The notes under the pieces were generated by a model. That model saw nothing but the letters and a program-made list of their open reading frames with translations, was not told where the DNA came from and searched no databases. Positions 37,894-48,219 of a stretch of DNA of 64,000 nucleotides are shown one piece after another; the first letter of the stretch is position 1, and each line of letters opens with the position of its first letter. Position numbers and translations under genes: made by a program. This DNA comes from Capricornis sumatraensis. Its lineage: Eukaryota; Chordata; Mammalia; Artiodactyla; Bovidae. Location of the stretch: assembly GCF_032405125.1 (NCBI RefSeq), contig NC_091091.1, forward strand, positions 7,874,001 through 7,938,000, in the 5' to 3' direction.

Positions 37894-38304
37894 TCCCTGA
37901 GTCTAATCCTCTCTCCTCCTTTGCTGGGTTTAACATGCTTCATTTCTTCTTTCTTTCTCTCAACATTGATGATCGATAATAATCACTACACATTGTTAGC
38001 TATTTTACTTCAAATTTTTTATAATTCCATATAAGTTTATTGATTCTTACTTCTTCAAATCAGATTCATTTTCAGTCCATTTAGGGGACTCAATCCCTAC
38101 CATTCCATCCCAAGAAGAAAATGAACTAGTGGTTTGATAAATTCAATAGTTATTTGTTAGTTAACACACTACAACTTAAACAACTATCCATTCTTGAAAT
38201 CCCTTCCATCTCTGCCTTCTCTGATGCTAATTGGTTTTCCTTCTACCTCTCTCCTTTCCAACTAGTCTCTGGACATGGAGTGTGTGTGTGTGAGAGAAAA
38301 ATCT

Positions 38305-39285
38305 TTCCCCCTTTTCTGATTTGTCACTGCTAAAGTTCCTCAAGAATCAATCCTCAGCGCCATACTACTCTCATACACTGCATTCTCTTTCATCCACATC
38401 TCTAATTACCATTTACCATCTAAATTCTCATTATTTTCAAATGAATACCAACCTCTTCTCTGAGCTGCCTGATCATGTCTCAAAATCACCTCATATGTAT
38501 AACCTGAGTAAAAATGAAGTTATGATGATCCCACTCTGCAAACGTAGCCACCATTCTTTATCTTAGTAGATGCCATTGCTTCCCTCTGATTTCCAGACTG
38601 AACACTCTTGCATCATCCTTAGCCTTTGTGCCCTTCATCACCAATATCTATTTCCTTAAGAAAACTTATTGGCTTTGCCATCTAACTAGCTCCAAATGCT
38701 TTTCTCTATTCACACTGCTATCATTCTATCCTATCTGCTATCAGCTTTTATCTGGAAAATATGCTGACTGTTCTTGCTTTCACATTTTCACTCCTCCAAA
38801 CAGAGGAAAGAGTGTGTAATTATAAGGCCAGACCGCATAGTTATAAACCAACTCATCACATTTGCTAGCCTACAAGCCTGAAGTGCTTTCTTTAAATCCT
38901 TAAATCCTTCTTCATCTTGCATATTCCAAGTCCCAGACATACTGGTTTAGTTCCTTAAATATGTAATGTTGTCTCCTAACTTGGGGACTTTGTACATGCT
39001 GTTTGTCTGTCTAAAATACTATCAACACTTCCCTGCCCAACTAATACCAGCTAATTCTTTCCTAGCCAGTACCAGCTAATTCTTCAAAATTCAGCTCAAA
39101 TCTAGTTAAAACGTCACTTCCTCAGAGAAATATTCCCAGAATAATTAATGTGTCTCTCTCTCCTCCACTGGACCATAGGTACCATGATGGCAAGGAGCAT
39201 GGCTATTTTATTCACTGTTTTATATGTAACCTTTTGCAGGCACACAGAAAATATTTGTTAAATAAGTGAATGCATATGACAAATG
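38305..39285 (+). mobile_element. L2 LINE, about 1 kb of 3' half
   Basis: Sense L2 blocks in order: TTCCTCAAGAATCAATCCTC near 38335, CTAATTACCATTTACC near 38402, ACTCTTGCATCATCC near 38603, AATTCAGCTCAAATC near 39088, CTTCCTCAGAGAAATATTCC near 39117 and a 3' end CAGAAAATATTTGTTAAATA near 39245. No intact frame. Confidence 0.65.
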
Positions 39286-39370
39286 GAATGAACACGAATA
39301 ATGCTGTTACATAATGGCCTTCTAGGTAATTATAGAATGTTTTAAAATCAGTCAACCTATCTATGTTTCT

Positions 39371-39566
39371 ACCAACTCATTGGAAAAGATCCTGATGTTG
39401 GGAAAGACTGAAGGCAAAAGGAGAAGAAGGTGGCAGAGGGTGAGATGGTTAGATAACATCAGCGACATGAGTTTGAGCAAATTCCTGGGAGATAGTGAAG
39501 GACAGGGATGCCTGGCATGCTGCAGTCCATGGAGTCACAAAAAGTTGGACATGACTTAGCTACTGA
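39371..39566 (+). mobile_element. BovB 3' end, 0.2 kb
   Basis: Sense BovB tail from CAACTCATTGGAAAAGATCC to GGACATGACTTAGC with an AACAAC tail. The flanks TGTTTCTAC and TTTGTCTAC suggest a decayed duplication. Confidence 0.9.
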
Positions 39567-39574
39567 ACAACAAC

Positions 39575-42514
39575 ATTTGTCTACTTACCTACATACCTAT
39601 CTACCAAGCAATGCAGATTTAATATACATGATCACACTCAAAGATTTATAGAGATTTTTCTCATAAGAAACAGTTCCTCCATATGAAAAACAATACCAAT
39701 AATCATCAACTGAGACCATAAGTAAATGCACTCATGAATCTATACTCACATAACTATCAGAGCTTCTCAACTAAAGGGCTTAGATATGAATCCCTTCAGA
39801 GCATCAGGATAGAGTTAGAGCTGATGAATCAACTGGCATAAGATGCTATACTCATTTTCTATGAGTGTCCTGACATATAATAATTTGGAAAGTACTGCTA
39901 GATGGGACCAGTTTGAGAGTATTTTTTGTTGTCCAGTCGGTGCTTTTTTTACTTTTTTTTAAGGCAGTGATTGAGATCGTATTTTCAAAAGCACAGTAAA
40001 TTGAATCAACATGGGTACAAATTATTAGGATCCATAATATTAGGATCCATTCACTGTGTTATCAGGTCACCACAAAATTATGTTTAAGAACTATATATAA
40101 TCATATTATAAATGCTTATAATATGATAGGTGTTAAATCGAAAAAGCAGAATATAAAATTGTAAATGACCATAAGTACAATTTTAAACACAAAGATAGTT
40201 AATAGAAGTTATACTTAATTTGTTTAGACTGTGATTTTTCTTTTTAATCTATATCACTATGTCCTTTTAGCATGAAAATATAAAATAGTTTAATTAAAAA
40301 TAGACATCATTATAAAGACACTGCCTTTAATTTGCTATTTTGTTTTTCTACTCTGTATAACCCTAATCAGGGAATATAGCTTTGGTATACATAAATCCCT
40401 CATTGAAGAGCAGTTTTTATACCAAAAATTCTTATGATAATTACAATTACATATATTTCAACTTAATTGCTTAATATCTATAAGTATTTCCTTCAGAAAA
40501 AGAGATATTTTGCCTATAACTACTGAGTACAAATTCAACAATAAAAAATGACAGCTAACTTGAAAATATTTCATTTAAGAAGTAGTCTATATTCATACAC
40601 AGAAATACTTAGAATGAAATCGAATATGTGCTTTTTTCTACTCTCTACCCAAACAGGGCTTTATCACAAGAAGTATCATAACCTAGAAGTAAATATTGAA
40701 AATAATTATTGAATTACACATCAGTCTCCCCACTAAACTGTAAGACCCTTACTATTAGAAAATATGTTTTCTATTTTGTATGCACACTGTAAAGTACAAT
40801 CCTTATCATAAGCATATTTCTAAATGTCTATTAAATGAAGAAAAACATAGTCTTTAAGGAAAATAATGTAATTAAAATTCCTTTCCTCTAATGAAAATAC
40901 CTTTCATCATACATGCTACTTTCTGCTCTAAATAAGATGTAATGAGCTTTACCTTCAATCTGAGATTGTTTCATCTAATGTCTTTTTGATTATAACTTCA
41001 TATTTTAAAAAGGAGAAGCCCTTAGTGGATAATTAACAGCAATTAAGATAAGCTTAAACATGCCATAAAGGTAAAGTTTCTGTCACGGATAATTTTCTTT
41101 CTAGGAAATATATCTCAGGGCACATATTCTGCAGTAGAATAGTTTTGTTTTGTTTTGTTTTGTTTGGAGAAGAGTTGTTTTGAGAAATATTTCCCTGGGA
41201 TATTTCTTTCAAGTCAAATTTTCTGGACCAGCCATTCAAACTGAACAGTTGGTATGGTTTCTCTGAAAGATATGGTCTGTTTTCTGCCACTGAATCCTGA
41301 CTGTGCTAACAGCTAAGTTTCTACAACTGAGTTTCTAAATGTCTCAATTGAATCCATCTTTACTATCAGTTCTACCTTTTTTCTTTTTACCCAAATAGGC
41401 ATAGTCAATGAGACAATGCCAATAATAATTTCACATGAATAAATAACATGATCATTTTAGTTGGGTTTTATAAAATATTAATCTTATCTTTAGTGGATTT
41501 TGCACAGTCAAGGGGACCTTGAAAGAATAAAGCTTACACTGGGTAGCCAAATCGTCATCTCAGTTTTGAATGGTGCAGAATTTGTGATCTATACAGAAAC
41601 CCAGAGGCATTAGCAAAATTACCCAGGGAATTTAGATCAGTTGGAGCCTTTTCCTACCCCTGCAGTGCTGGCAAACCTCGTAAGTTCCTTAAATACAAAG
41701 TGAAGTCACAATGTACTGGAGGGAAAGAAATCCAATAGGAAGAAAAAACAGTGCTGTCACAAATAGATGTTTAAACATGTTAGTTCAACTTAAACATCCT
41801 CCCTGGGGAATAATTTAACAGTTCTCCTACTCTGAGCGATAAGATACCTAATTAAAAAGACACTTTCAACTTCAGAAATCTTTAGATGTTGATTATTTAT
41901 TAGAAAGCTATAAAATGCTAACCGTGTAAAAAGCATTACAACACCTTCTCCAGTAATTATAGTTATTTCGAAGAATACAATGCACATTATTCATCTTTCT
42001 AGAATTTAGATCAATGGTCTTAGACTTTCATTTTTCACCAAGCTATTTCCTTTTTCTAAATAATAATCAATGTTAAGGTATGTGGGTTATGTTTTCATTT
42101 GGATTTAGTATTAACTGAATAGAAAAATTCAAACTAATTTATCCTAGTTGATTTATATGCAAGCATAAATATAATGATTAATTTATAATCCATTAAATTT
42201 ATACTTCAAAGAAAAACATTTAAATGTAGGTCATCATTTTAGTGTCCTTTTTGGTTCTTTAATAATAATTGAACTTTCTTTTAACTAAATGTTTCTATTT
42301 TATTAAAATGATACTTACAGATAATTTCCAGGCTAGGTTTAATTTTACAATATGCTACTAAATTGAGACAAGTTTGCCTACATAAGATTAAAGAGTACTG
42401 TCTCAGATATAACTTGTTCTGTATAATAGATCTACAATAAATTGTCTGAAAATCAAACCATCTAGCCAAATACATTAGAGTAAATTTCCAGTGACTACTT
42501 CTACAAATAATACC
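39575..42514. other. Intronic sequence with minor repeats
   Basis: AT-rich intron. It holds a probable L2 3' end at about 40728-40850 (CCACTAAACTGTAAGACC) and a TTTTG pentanucleotide repeat at about 41142-41165. No exon recognised. Confidence 0.45.
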
Positions 42515-42712
42515 ATCTACTTGTAGAGCCCTTTATAATTTACCAAGTATTTTTATATATTGCCATTAATTAAATCACTAAATAACATTATAGAGATAAG
42601 ATAATGAGACTGAGAGACAGATGTTAAGACAGGACCAGAATTAGTTGGTTGGCAATAACAGAGCCAAGAGCAGAACCTGAGGCTTCTAGTTCTCATTCAG
42701 AGTCATGTTTTT
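42515..42712 (-). mobile_element. MIR SINE
   Basis: Reverse-complement MIR: CTTTATAATTTACCAAGTAT, TAGAGATAAGATAATGAGAC and GAGCAGAACCTGAGGCTTC, in order. Confidence 0.7.
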
Positions 42713-42809
42713 TTGTATTGATGGATTCTCTTCCAGTGGGAAGACCTGTTGCTACACCTATCTTCTAATTGAATCTGAATCTCAATAGATTTGCTTTCCT
42801 TCCTACCTT

Positions 42810-43086
42810 GGAGAAGGCAATGGCACCCCATTCCAGTACTCTTGCCTGGAAAATCCCATGGACGGAGGAGCCTGGTGGGCTACAGTCCATGGGGTCGGGA
42901 GGAGTTGGACACGACTGAATGACTTCCCGTTCACTTTTCACTTTCATGCACTGGAGAAGGAAATGGCAATCCACTCCAGCGTTCTTGCCTGGAGAATCCT
43001 AGGGACGGGGAAGCCTGGTAGGCTGCTGTCTATGGGGTCGCACAGAGTCGGACACTACTGAAGCGACTTAGCAGCAGCAGCAGCAG
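42810..43086 (+). mobile_element. Bov-A2 SINE, full dimer
   Basis: Complete dimer with an AGC tail, flanked by CCTACCTT at 42802-42809 and 43087-43094. It is the plus-strand arm of an inverted Bov-A2 pair with 43185-43459. Confidence 0.95.
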
Positions 43087-43184
43087 CCTACCTTTAGTTA
43101 AAGCATGTGCAAGTGAACCCATAAATGCCCAGAATTAATGAGACATATACATAACTTAACCTTTGTAAGGCCAGCAGTACACTG

Positions 43185-43459
43185 CTGCTGCTGCTGCTAA
43201 GTCGCTTCAGTCGTGTCCGACTCTGTGTAACCCAATAGACGGCAGCCCACCAGGCTCCCCCGTCCCTGGCATTCTCCAGGCAAGAACACTGGAGTGGGTT
43301 GCCATTTCCTTCTCCAATGCATGAAAGTGAAAAGTGAAAGTGAAGTCGCTCAGTCATGTCTGACTAGTAACGACCCCATAGACTGCAGCCCACCAGGCTC
43401 CCCCGTCCATGGGATTTTCCAGGTAAGAGTACTGGAGTGGGGTGCCATTGCCTTCTCCA
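43185..43459 (-). mobile_element. Bov-A2 SINE, full dimer
   Basis: Complete dimer in minus orientation with its CTG tail at the left. A 10-bp duplication CAGTACACTG lies at 43175-43184 and 43460-43469. It lies tail-to-tail with the copy at 42810, about 98 bp away. Confidence 0.95.
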
Positions 43460-43469
43460 CAGTACACTG

Positions 43470-44177
43470 AAAAGGATATAACTAATTCATAATTGCTTTC
43501 CCACCACTGATCAGTTTTAAGCCAGTGACTGACCTTGACTTTGGGTAGAATAAATAGGAAAAACATTAATTAGAGAATCTGTCTAAAATGTAACAGAGAA
43601 ACAGAAGTAGACCAAAGATATATTTCAGTTTAAAAGACCTTCAACTTTTTCCAGTAACTCTTCAAATATTTAGATAGTTGCTCAAGTACTATTTTAGATA
43701 AACTTTAAAGACTATCACTAATTGTACACATAAAATGTATATAAAATGAAATGTGTGAGTATATATACACAAATATAAATATATATAAAATGATCCATAG
43801 TAACCTTATTTAAAGATATAAACTCAAGAAAAACTTTGCTGACAGAAATTATAAATATGAGCATTCAGATAGCAAGAAAATGTTCCTTTAGAGATAAAGT
43901 CTAATAATAACCACGTTTTATAACTTTAAAACTGATAAGGAACATTAAATGACTCTCCTCTGCCATCTCAGGATGATTAATGCAAATACCAGAAACTAAA
44001 GTCTAACTTTAGCATTCATATGTATTTTAACCTAAAGTAGAAAACCAGAAAATTCATACCAATCAGTCACAGTATAGGAAATACTGATGACTATGTGGAG
44101 CTTGTTTAGTGTGAACACTGGCTGAGTGTAGTTTCCTTAGGAAATCTCAGCAGGGTCTCTGCTGGTACGTGACTACA
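43470..44177. other. Intronic sequence, no feature recognised
   Basis: AT-rich intron between two Bov-A2 copies. Confidence 0.5.
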
Positions 44178-44186
44178 GGATGTAAG

Positions 44187-44462
44187 CCTGCTGCTGCTGC
44201 TGCTAAGTCGCTTCAGCCGTGTCCGACTCTGTGCGACCCCATAGACGGCAGCCCACCAGGCTCCCCCGTCTCTGGGATTCTCCAGGCAACACTGGACTGG
44301 GTTGCCATTTCCTTCTCCAGTGCATGAAAGGGAAAAGTGAAAGTGAAGTCGCTCAGTCATGTCCAACTCTTAGTGACCCCATGGACTGCAGCCTAGCAGG
44401 CTCCTCCGTCCATGGGATTTTCCGGGCAAGAGTACTGGAGTGGGGTGCCATTGCCTTCTCCG
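44187..44462 (-). mobile_element. Bov-A2 SINE, full dimer
   Basis: Minus-strand dimer with a CTG tail. It is flanked by GGATGTAAG at 44178-44186 and 44463-44471. Confidence 0.95.
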
Positions 44463-44528
44463 GGATGTAAGTCTATGACCCTCCAAAGAGCAGAGGAAAC
44501 AAAAACAAATTATATCGAGAAGAAAATG

Positions 44529-44530
<2 letters not shown>

Positions 44531-44572
<42 letters not shown>
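44531..44572. repeat. TA dinucleotide repeat, about 20 units
   Basis: An uninterrupted AT/TA run of about 40 bp, likely length-polymorphic. Confidence 0.95.
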
Positions 44573-44573
<1 letters not shown>

Positions 44574-45904
44574 CTTTGAAAATAATAGGACTTTATCTGT
44601 CAAAATGAATTATAGTAATTATTTAGTTCTAGTCCAAATTTTTAATCTTCATAGATTCTCAAGGCAAAAGAAATTATTTTATCCTTTTTTAGGTTACTAC
44701 AAGACCAGCCAATCAGATTCTTCTTCTGCACCATCTAGTCACCAATATTAGTTGATTCAAACCTTCCTGTATCCTATATGATATCAAATACAAAATTGTA
44801 TTTACTCAGGTTACCTTCCTGGGAGAAAGAACTTTTTAAAAAATTAACATAAATTTTTTGCAGAAAATAGTCAATCTCAAATTACTTCACATTTCTGTTT
44901 AAAAAAAAGTAAAGCTTTGTTTTAAAGTAAATTATTCCAGTAGATAAAAATGTACTCTGTTATATAAAAATACTGTGGTATATGTACTATCTCATAACTT
45001 TATGTACTATCTCAAATCATAACTTAACAACACAAGTTGTGAAATAAGATTTATATTTTATGGCAAGACAAGAAAAATTCAAACAAAAAGTTTTCTCTGC
45101 CCTTTGGTTTCCTCTCTCCCCGCAATATGTCTTGTGTATCTGTATCATGTATTGACCAAACCTACCCCACTGTCAGAAATACCTGCTCAACCAGAAAGAG
45201 CAACATTCTCCTAGCACAATAAAACAACTCCTTAAAGATAACTTTCCTACTTGAATTTTTAAGGGGTCATATGTCACTTAAATCTGAATTATGTCAAAAA
45301 TATGTCATTTGATGTACAGCCCTCTGTCCAAAAAAAAAAAAAAAAACAACTTACATTAATGGTGCTTTGACTTCTGGTGGGCAGGAACAGTTCTCAGAGC
45401 TTTCTGAGATGTTCTTCCGGGTTATAACTCAAGTTTGGCTCTAACAAAATTTTCCACTTCTTTCTTAGATCAACTGATTAGTTTTCACTGACAAAGTTCA
45501 ATGTAAAGCAACAGTGTACTCACATGAGGAAATATTTCCAGCCTTATTATTTTTCATACAATTTCACAAACTGGTGAGCTCAACCACAATTCATTCAAAA
45601 AGTGTTTTCAGTGAAAGAAATAATGCATATATTTATATTCAACTATTTGTACTGGATTTTAAACTAGTCATTTTCCCTTGTACAGATGATCTTCCTCACC
45701 AAATTAAGGTTTCATATTTAAGGAGAGACATACTAAGTAAGCATACCATGTAATAATTATCTTGAGCAGCTTACTTATTTTCACTCATAAGTAGTTACTT
45801 TTTTTTCCAACAGAATGTTGAGCTTTAAGTTCAACAAAATATTTGACCTTATGTCTATTCAAAACCATGTTTTAAAAATCAAAGTTAGGGCCCATCAGAT
45901 TTTC
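44573..45904. other. PRKG1 intron next to the exon, no feature recognised
   Basis: AT-rich intron directly downstream of the PRKG1 exon. It has a 17-base A run at 45330-45346. No retroelement lies within 1.4 kb of the donor. Confidence 0.5.
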
Positions 45905-45910
45905 ACTTAC
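45905..45910 (-). promoter_or_regulatory. PRKG1: PRKG1 5' splice donor
   Basis: On the minus strand the exon is followed by GTAAGT, a near-consensus donor. The exon side ends GCAAA. Confidence 0.9.
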
Positions 45911-45985
45911 TTTGCTTTAGCTTCTGCATCTTCATATGCTTTATTAGAAACATCATCTAATCCTCCAATCAAATGTTTGAAAGAG
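45911..45985 (-). CDS. PRKG1: cGMP-dependent protein kinase 1, one internal exon
   Basis: PRKG1 encodes PKG I, the cytosolic serine/threonine kinase activated by cGMP that relaxes smooth muscle and acts in platelets and neurons. This 75-bp exon starts with the third base of a codon, carries 24 full codons and ends with two bases of a lysine codon. Its peptide begins SFKHLIGGLDD, continues VSNKAYEDAEAKA and fits the segment just after the second cyclic-nucleotide-binding domain, leading to the kinase domain (about residues 320-344 in PKG I-alpha numbering, counted back from the catalytic lysine at 390). It is shared by the alpha and beta isoforms, which differ only in their first exon. Acceptor, branch site and donor all fit. 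No stop or frameshift is present. I recognise the peptide from memory. A processed copy is excluded because intron signals flank both ends. Confidence 0.92.
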
Positions 45986-46014
45986 CTGTCAGAGAGGAAA
46001 AAAGCTGTGATTAG
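45986..46014 (-). promoter_or_regulatory. PRKG1: PRKG1 3' splice acceptor and branch site
   Basis: On the minus strand a tract TTTTTTCCTCTCTGACAG runs into the exon. A CTAAT branch-like motif has its A at about 46011, 26 bases before the exon. Spacing is normal. Confidence 0.85.
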
Positions 46015-46248
46015 GATAAATCCTCACCAAAGTGGTAACAATGACAGCATAGTCAATGACATACTGAAACAATCTGAAAGGATCTAAATAAAAATGAATT
46101 TAAACATTTAATATCAGCACATTATAAAGAGACATATCAGATAATGATATAAACTGAGAGCAGGAAATGTCTTTTAAAGTGCTGTGAGATTTTACATTTT
46201 AATTTTAGACCTCTATAATGTTAATACATGCAAATGGCTTTGCTTGCC

Positions 46249-46612
46249 AGTTCAGTTCAGTTCAGTTCAGTTGCTCAGTCGTGTTGATTCTTTGCGACCC
46301 CATGAATCACAGCACACCAGGCCTCCCTGTCCATCACCAACTCCCGGAGTTCACTCAAACTCATGTCCATCAAGTCGGTCATGCCATCCAGCCATCTCAT
46401 CCTCTGTCGTCCCCTTCTCCTCCTGCTCCTAATCCCTCCCATCATCAGGGTCTTTTCCAATGAGTCAACTCTTCGCATGAGGTGGCCAGAGTATTGGAGT
46501 TTCAGCTTTAGCATCAGTCCTTCCAATGAACAACCAGGACTGATATCCTTTAGAATGGACTGGTTGGATCTCCTTGCAGTCCAAGAGACTCTCTAGAGTC
46601 TTCTCCAACACC
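46249..46612 (-). mobile_element. BovB 3' end, 0.36 kb
   Basis: Minus-strand BovB tail with an expanded TTCAG repeat at its 3' end (46251-46270), stopping at TCTTCTCCAACACC. It begins 264 bp upstream of the PRKG1 exon. I find no clear target duplication (TTGCTTG / TTGTTTG at best). The stretch 46613-46940 beyond it holds nothing recognised. Confidence 0.92.
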
Positions 46613-46940
46613 TTGTTTGTAGTGAGTATTATAAAACAAAATACGCATGAAACATGTAGGATGTTTGCTAATTGAAATTTAAATGTTGCTTTGTCATTTT
46701 TACACACACTTAAAAAAATAACCTATTAAGGGAAACTTGACAGTCTGCTTGGGGGCTGACTGGAAGGGGAAAGGAGTAGCTATTACATCAGGCCCTTGGG
46801 TAATGATCTCATCTGTGGAACAGGGTAACTAGATTGCTGGGCTAAATATACCAAGTATTTCTTTTCTTCCTTTTTTTTCCTTTGATGTGGTCCATTTTTA
46901 TAGTCTTTGTTGAATTTGTTACAATACTGCTTCTGTTTTA

Positions 46941-47042
46941 TCTTGGTTTTTTGGCTGCAAGGCATGTGGGTCTTAGCTATCCCACCAGGGATCCTGCATT
47001 GGAAGGTGAAGTTAAACCCACAAGTCCACCAGGAAAGTCTTT
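46941..47042 (-). mobile_element. CHR-2 type SINE fragment
   Basis: Minus-strand, diverged: TTTTTTGGCTGCAAGGCATG, CCACCAGGGATCCTGC and the head near CCACCAGGAAAGTC. Confidence 0.7.
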
Positions 47043-47149
47043 ATACTAAGTATTTTTAATACAAAAAGGAAACAAAAGACAACGACCAGACAAAAAGTCA
47101 AAGAATCAAGAATTGCATTCTATGGAGTATCAAGTTTTCTATAATGAAC

Positions 47150-47584
47150 ACATTCAGTTCACTTCAGTTGCTCAGTCGTGTCTAACTCTTTGCGACCCCA
47201 AGGACTGCAGCACGCCAGGCCTCCCTGTCCATCATCAACTCCTGGAGTTCACCCAAACCCATGTCCATTGAGTTGGTCATGCCATCTAACCATCTCATCT
47301 CCTGTCCCCTTCTCCTCCTGCCCTGAATCTTTCCCAGTATCAGTGTCTTTTCAAATGAGTCAGCTTTTTGCATGAGGTAGCAAAAGCACTGGAGTTTCAG
47401 CTTCAACATCAGTCCTTCCAATGAACACCCAGGACTATCTCCTTTAGGATGGACTAGTTGGATCTCCTTGCAGTCCAAGGTACTTTCAAGAGTCTTCTTC
47501 AACACCACAGTTCAAAAGCAAGGGAATGGCAAACTGCTTCAGTATTCTTGCCTTGAGAAGCCCATGAACAGTATGAAAAGGTAA
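47150..47584 (-). mobile_element. BovB 3' end with a short inverted 5' arm
   Basis: The minus-strand BovB tail runs from 47150 to about 47518. It then switches to plus-strand BovB 5'-UTR (AGGGAATGGCAAACTGC to GTATGAAAAGGTAAA). AATGAAC at 47143-47149 and 47585-47591 flanks the whole unit. The element itself carries AAAATGA at this position, so the internal priming site shares microhomology with the target. This is the same architecture as 3888-4359. Confidence 0.8.
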
Positions 47585-47591
47585 AATGAAC

Positions 47592-48214
47592 TTGTTAATC
47601 AGGGTCAAATAAATGAATGTGAATGAATGAGCAATAGGCAGCAGTCCATATAAAAGTTTCAAAAACATGATTGATGAGAAAATAAATGATAAACGTAATC
47701 TCCATGGTTGAGAATGGTTAAAATATGATTTTGGCCATTGTTCTTTATGTGGTAAAACTGCCCATTTTCTTATTGAATATTTTATTAGAGAAATCTTTCT
47801 TTGAGAAACTCCTTAAAGTGAGATGGGCTTACGTTGTAAAGTAAAATACATATCTTTAATTATGAAAAAAATGGTAATATCTGGTTGATTTCCTATTTAC
47901 ATAAATAATATGAAATTTAAACACAGAGAGTTTATTTATCCAAAATGATAGCAGTTTAGAATTATAATCCATTTTTTCTGATACCCAATCCTTTCCTTTA
48001 TAATACTTAAATATTTTAAACACAACCAAATCTAAACATTGTGAAAAGGCATTAACAAAGGAAAAAGGAGAATTAAGTGGTAAACACAAAGAGCAAGAAC
48101 TAGTAAAACGTAGCTTTTCAAAAATACTTGGAACTATTAATACATTCTTTTCTTAAATATTTAAAATGCATAGCAATTTGAGAATTCAAATAGTTACAAA
48201 AATTCCTGTCTTCC
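47592..48214. other. Intronic sequence, no feature recognised
   Basis: AT-rich intron between BovB copies. Confidence 0.5.
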
Positions 48215-48219
48215 TCCTT

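Larger units (their letters stand above)
1..45910 (-). other. PRKG1: PRKG1 intron downstream of the exon at 45911 (partial)
   Basis: This is inferred from the single PRKG1 exon. Everything left of its donor site is the following intron on the minus strand, at least 45.9 kb long and open at the left edge. I looked for the next PRKG1 coding segments (start of the kinase domain, the glycine-rich loop, DFG region) on the minus strand and saw none. The intron is filled by the repeats listed separately. Confidence 0.8.

Noticed and set aside
45815..46087. A 90-codon plus-strand frame across the PRKG1 exon
   Set aside because: It is a shadow of the minus-strand exon. The splice signals and the PRKG1 peptide are on the other strand.
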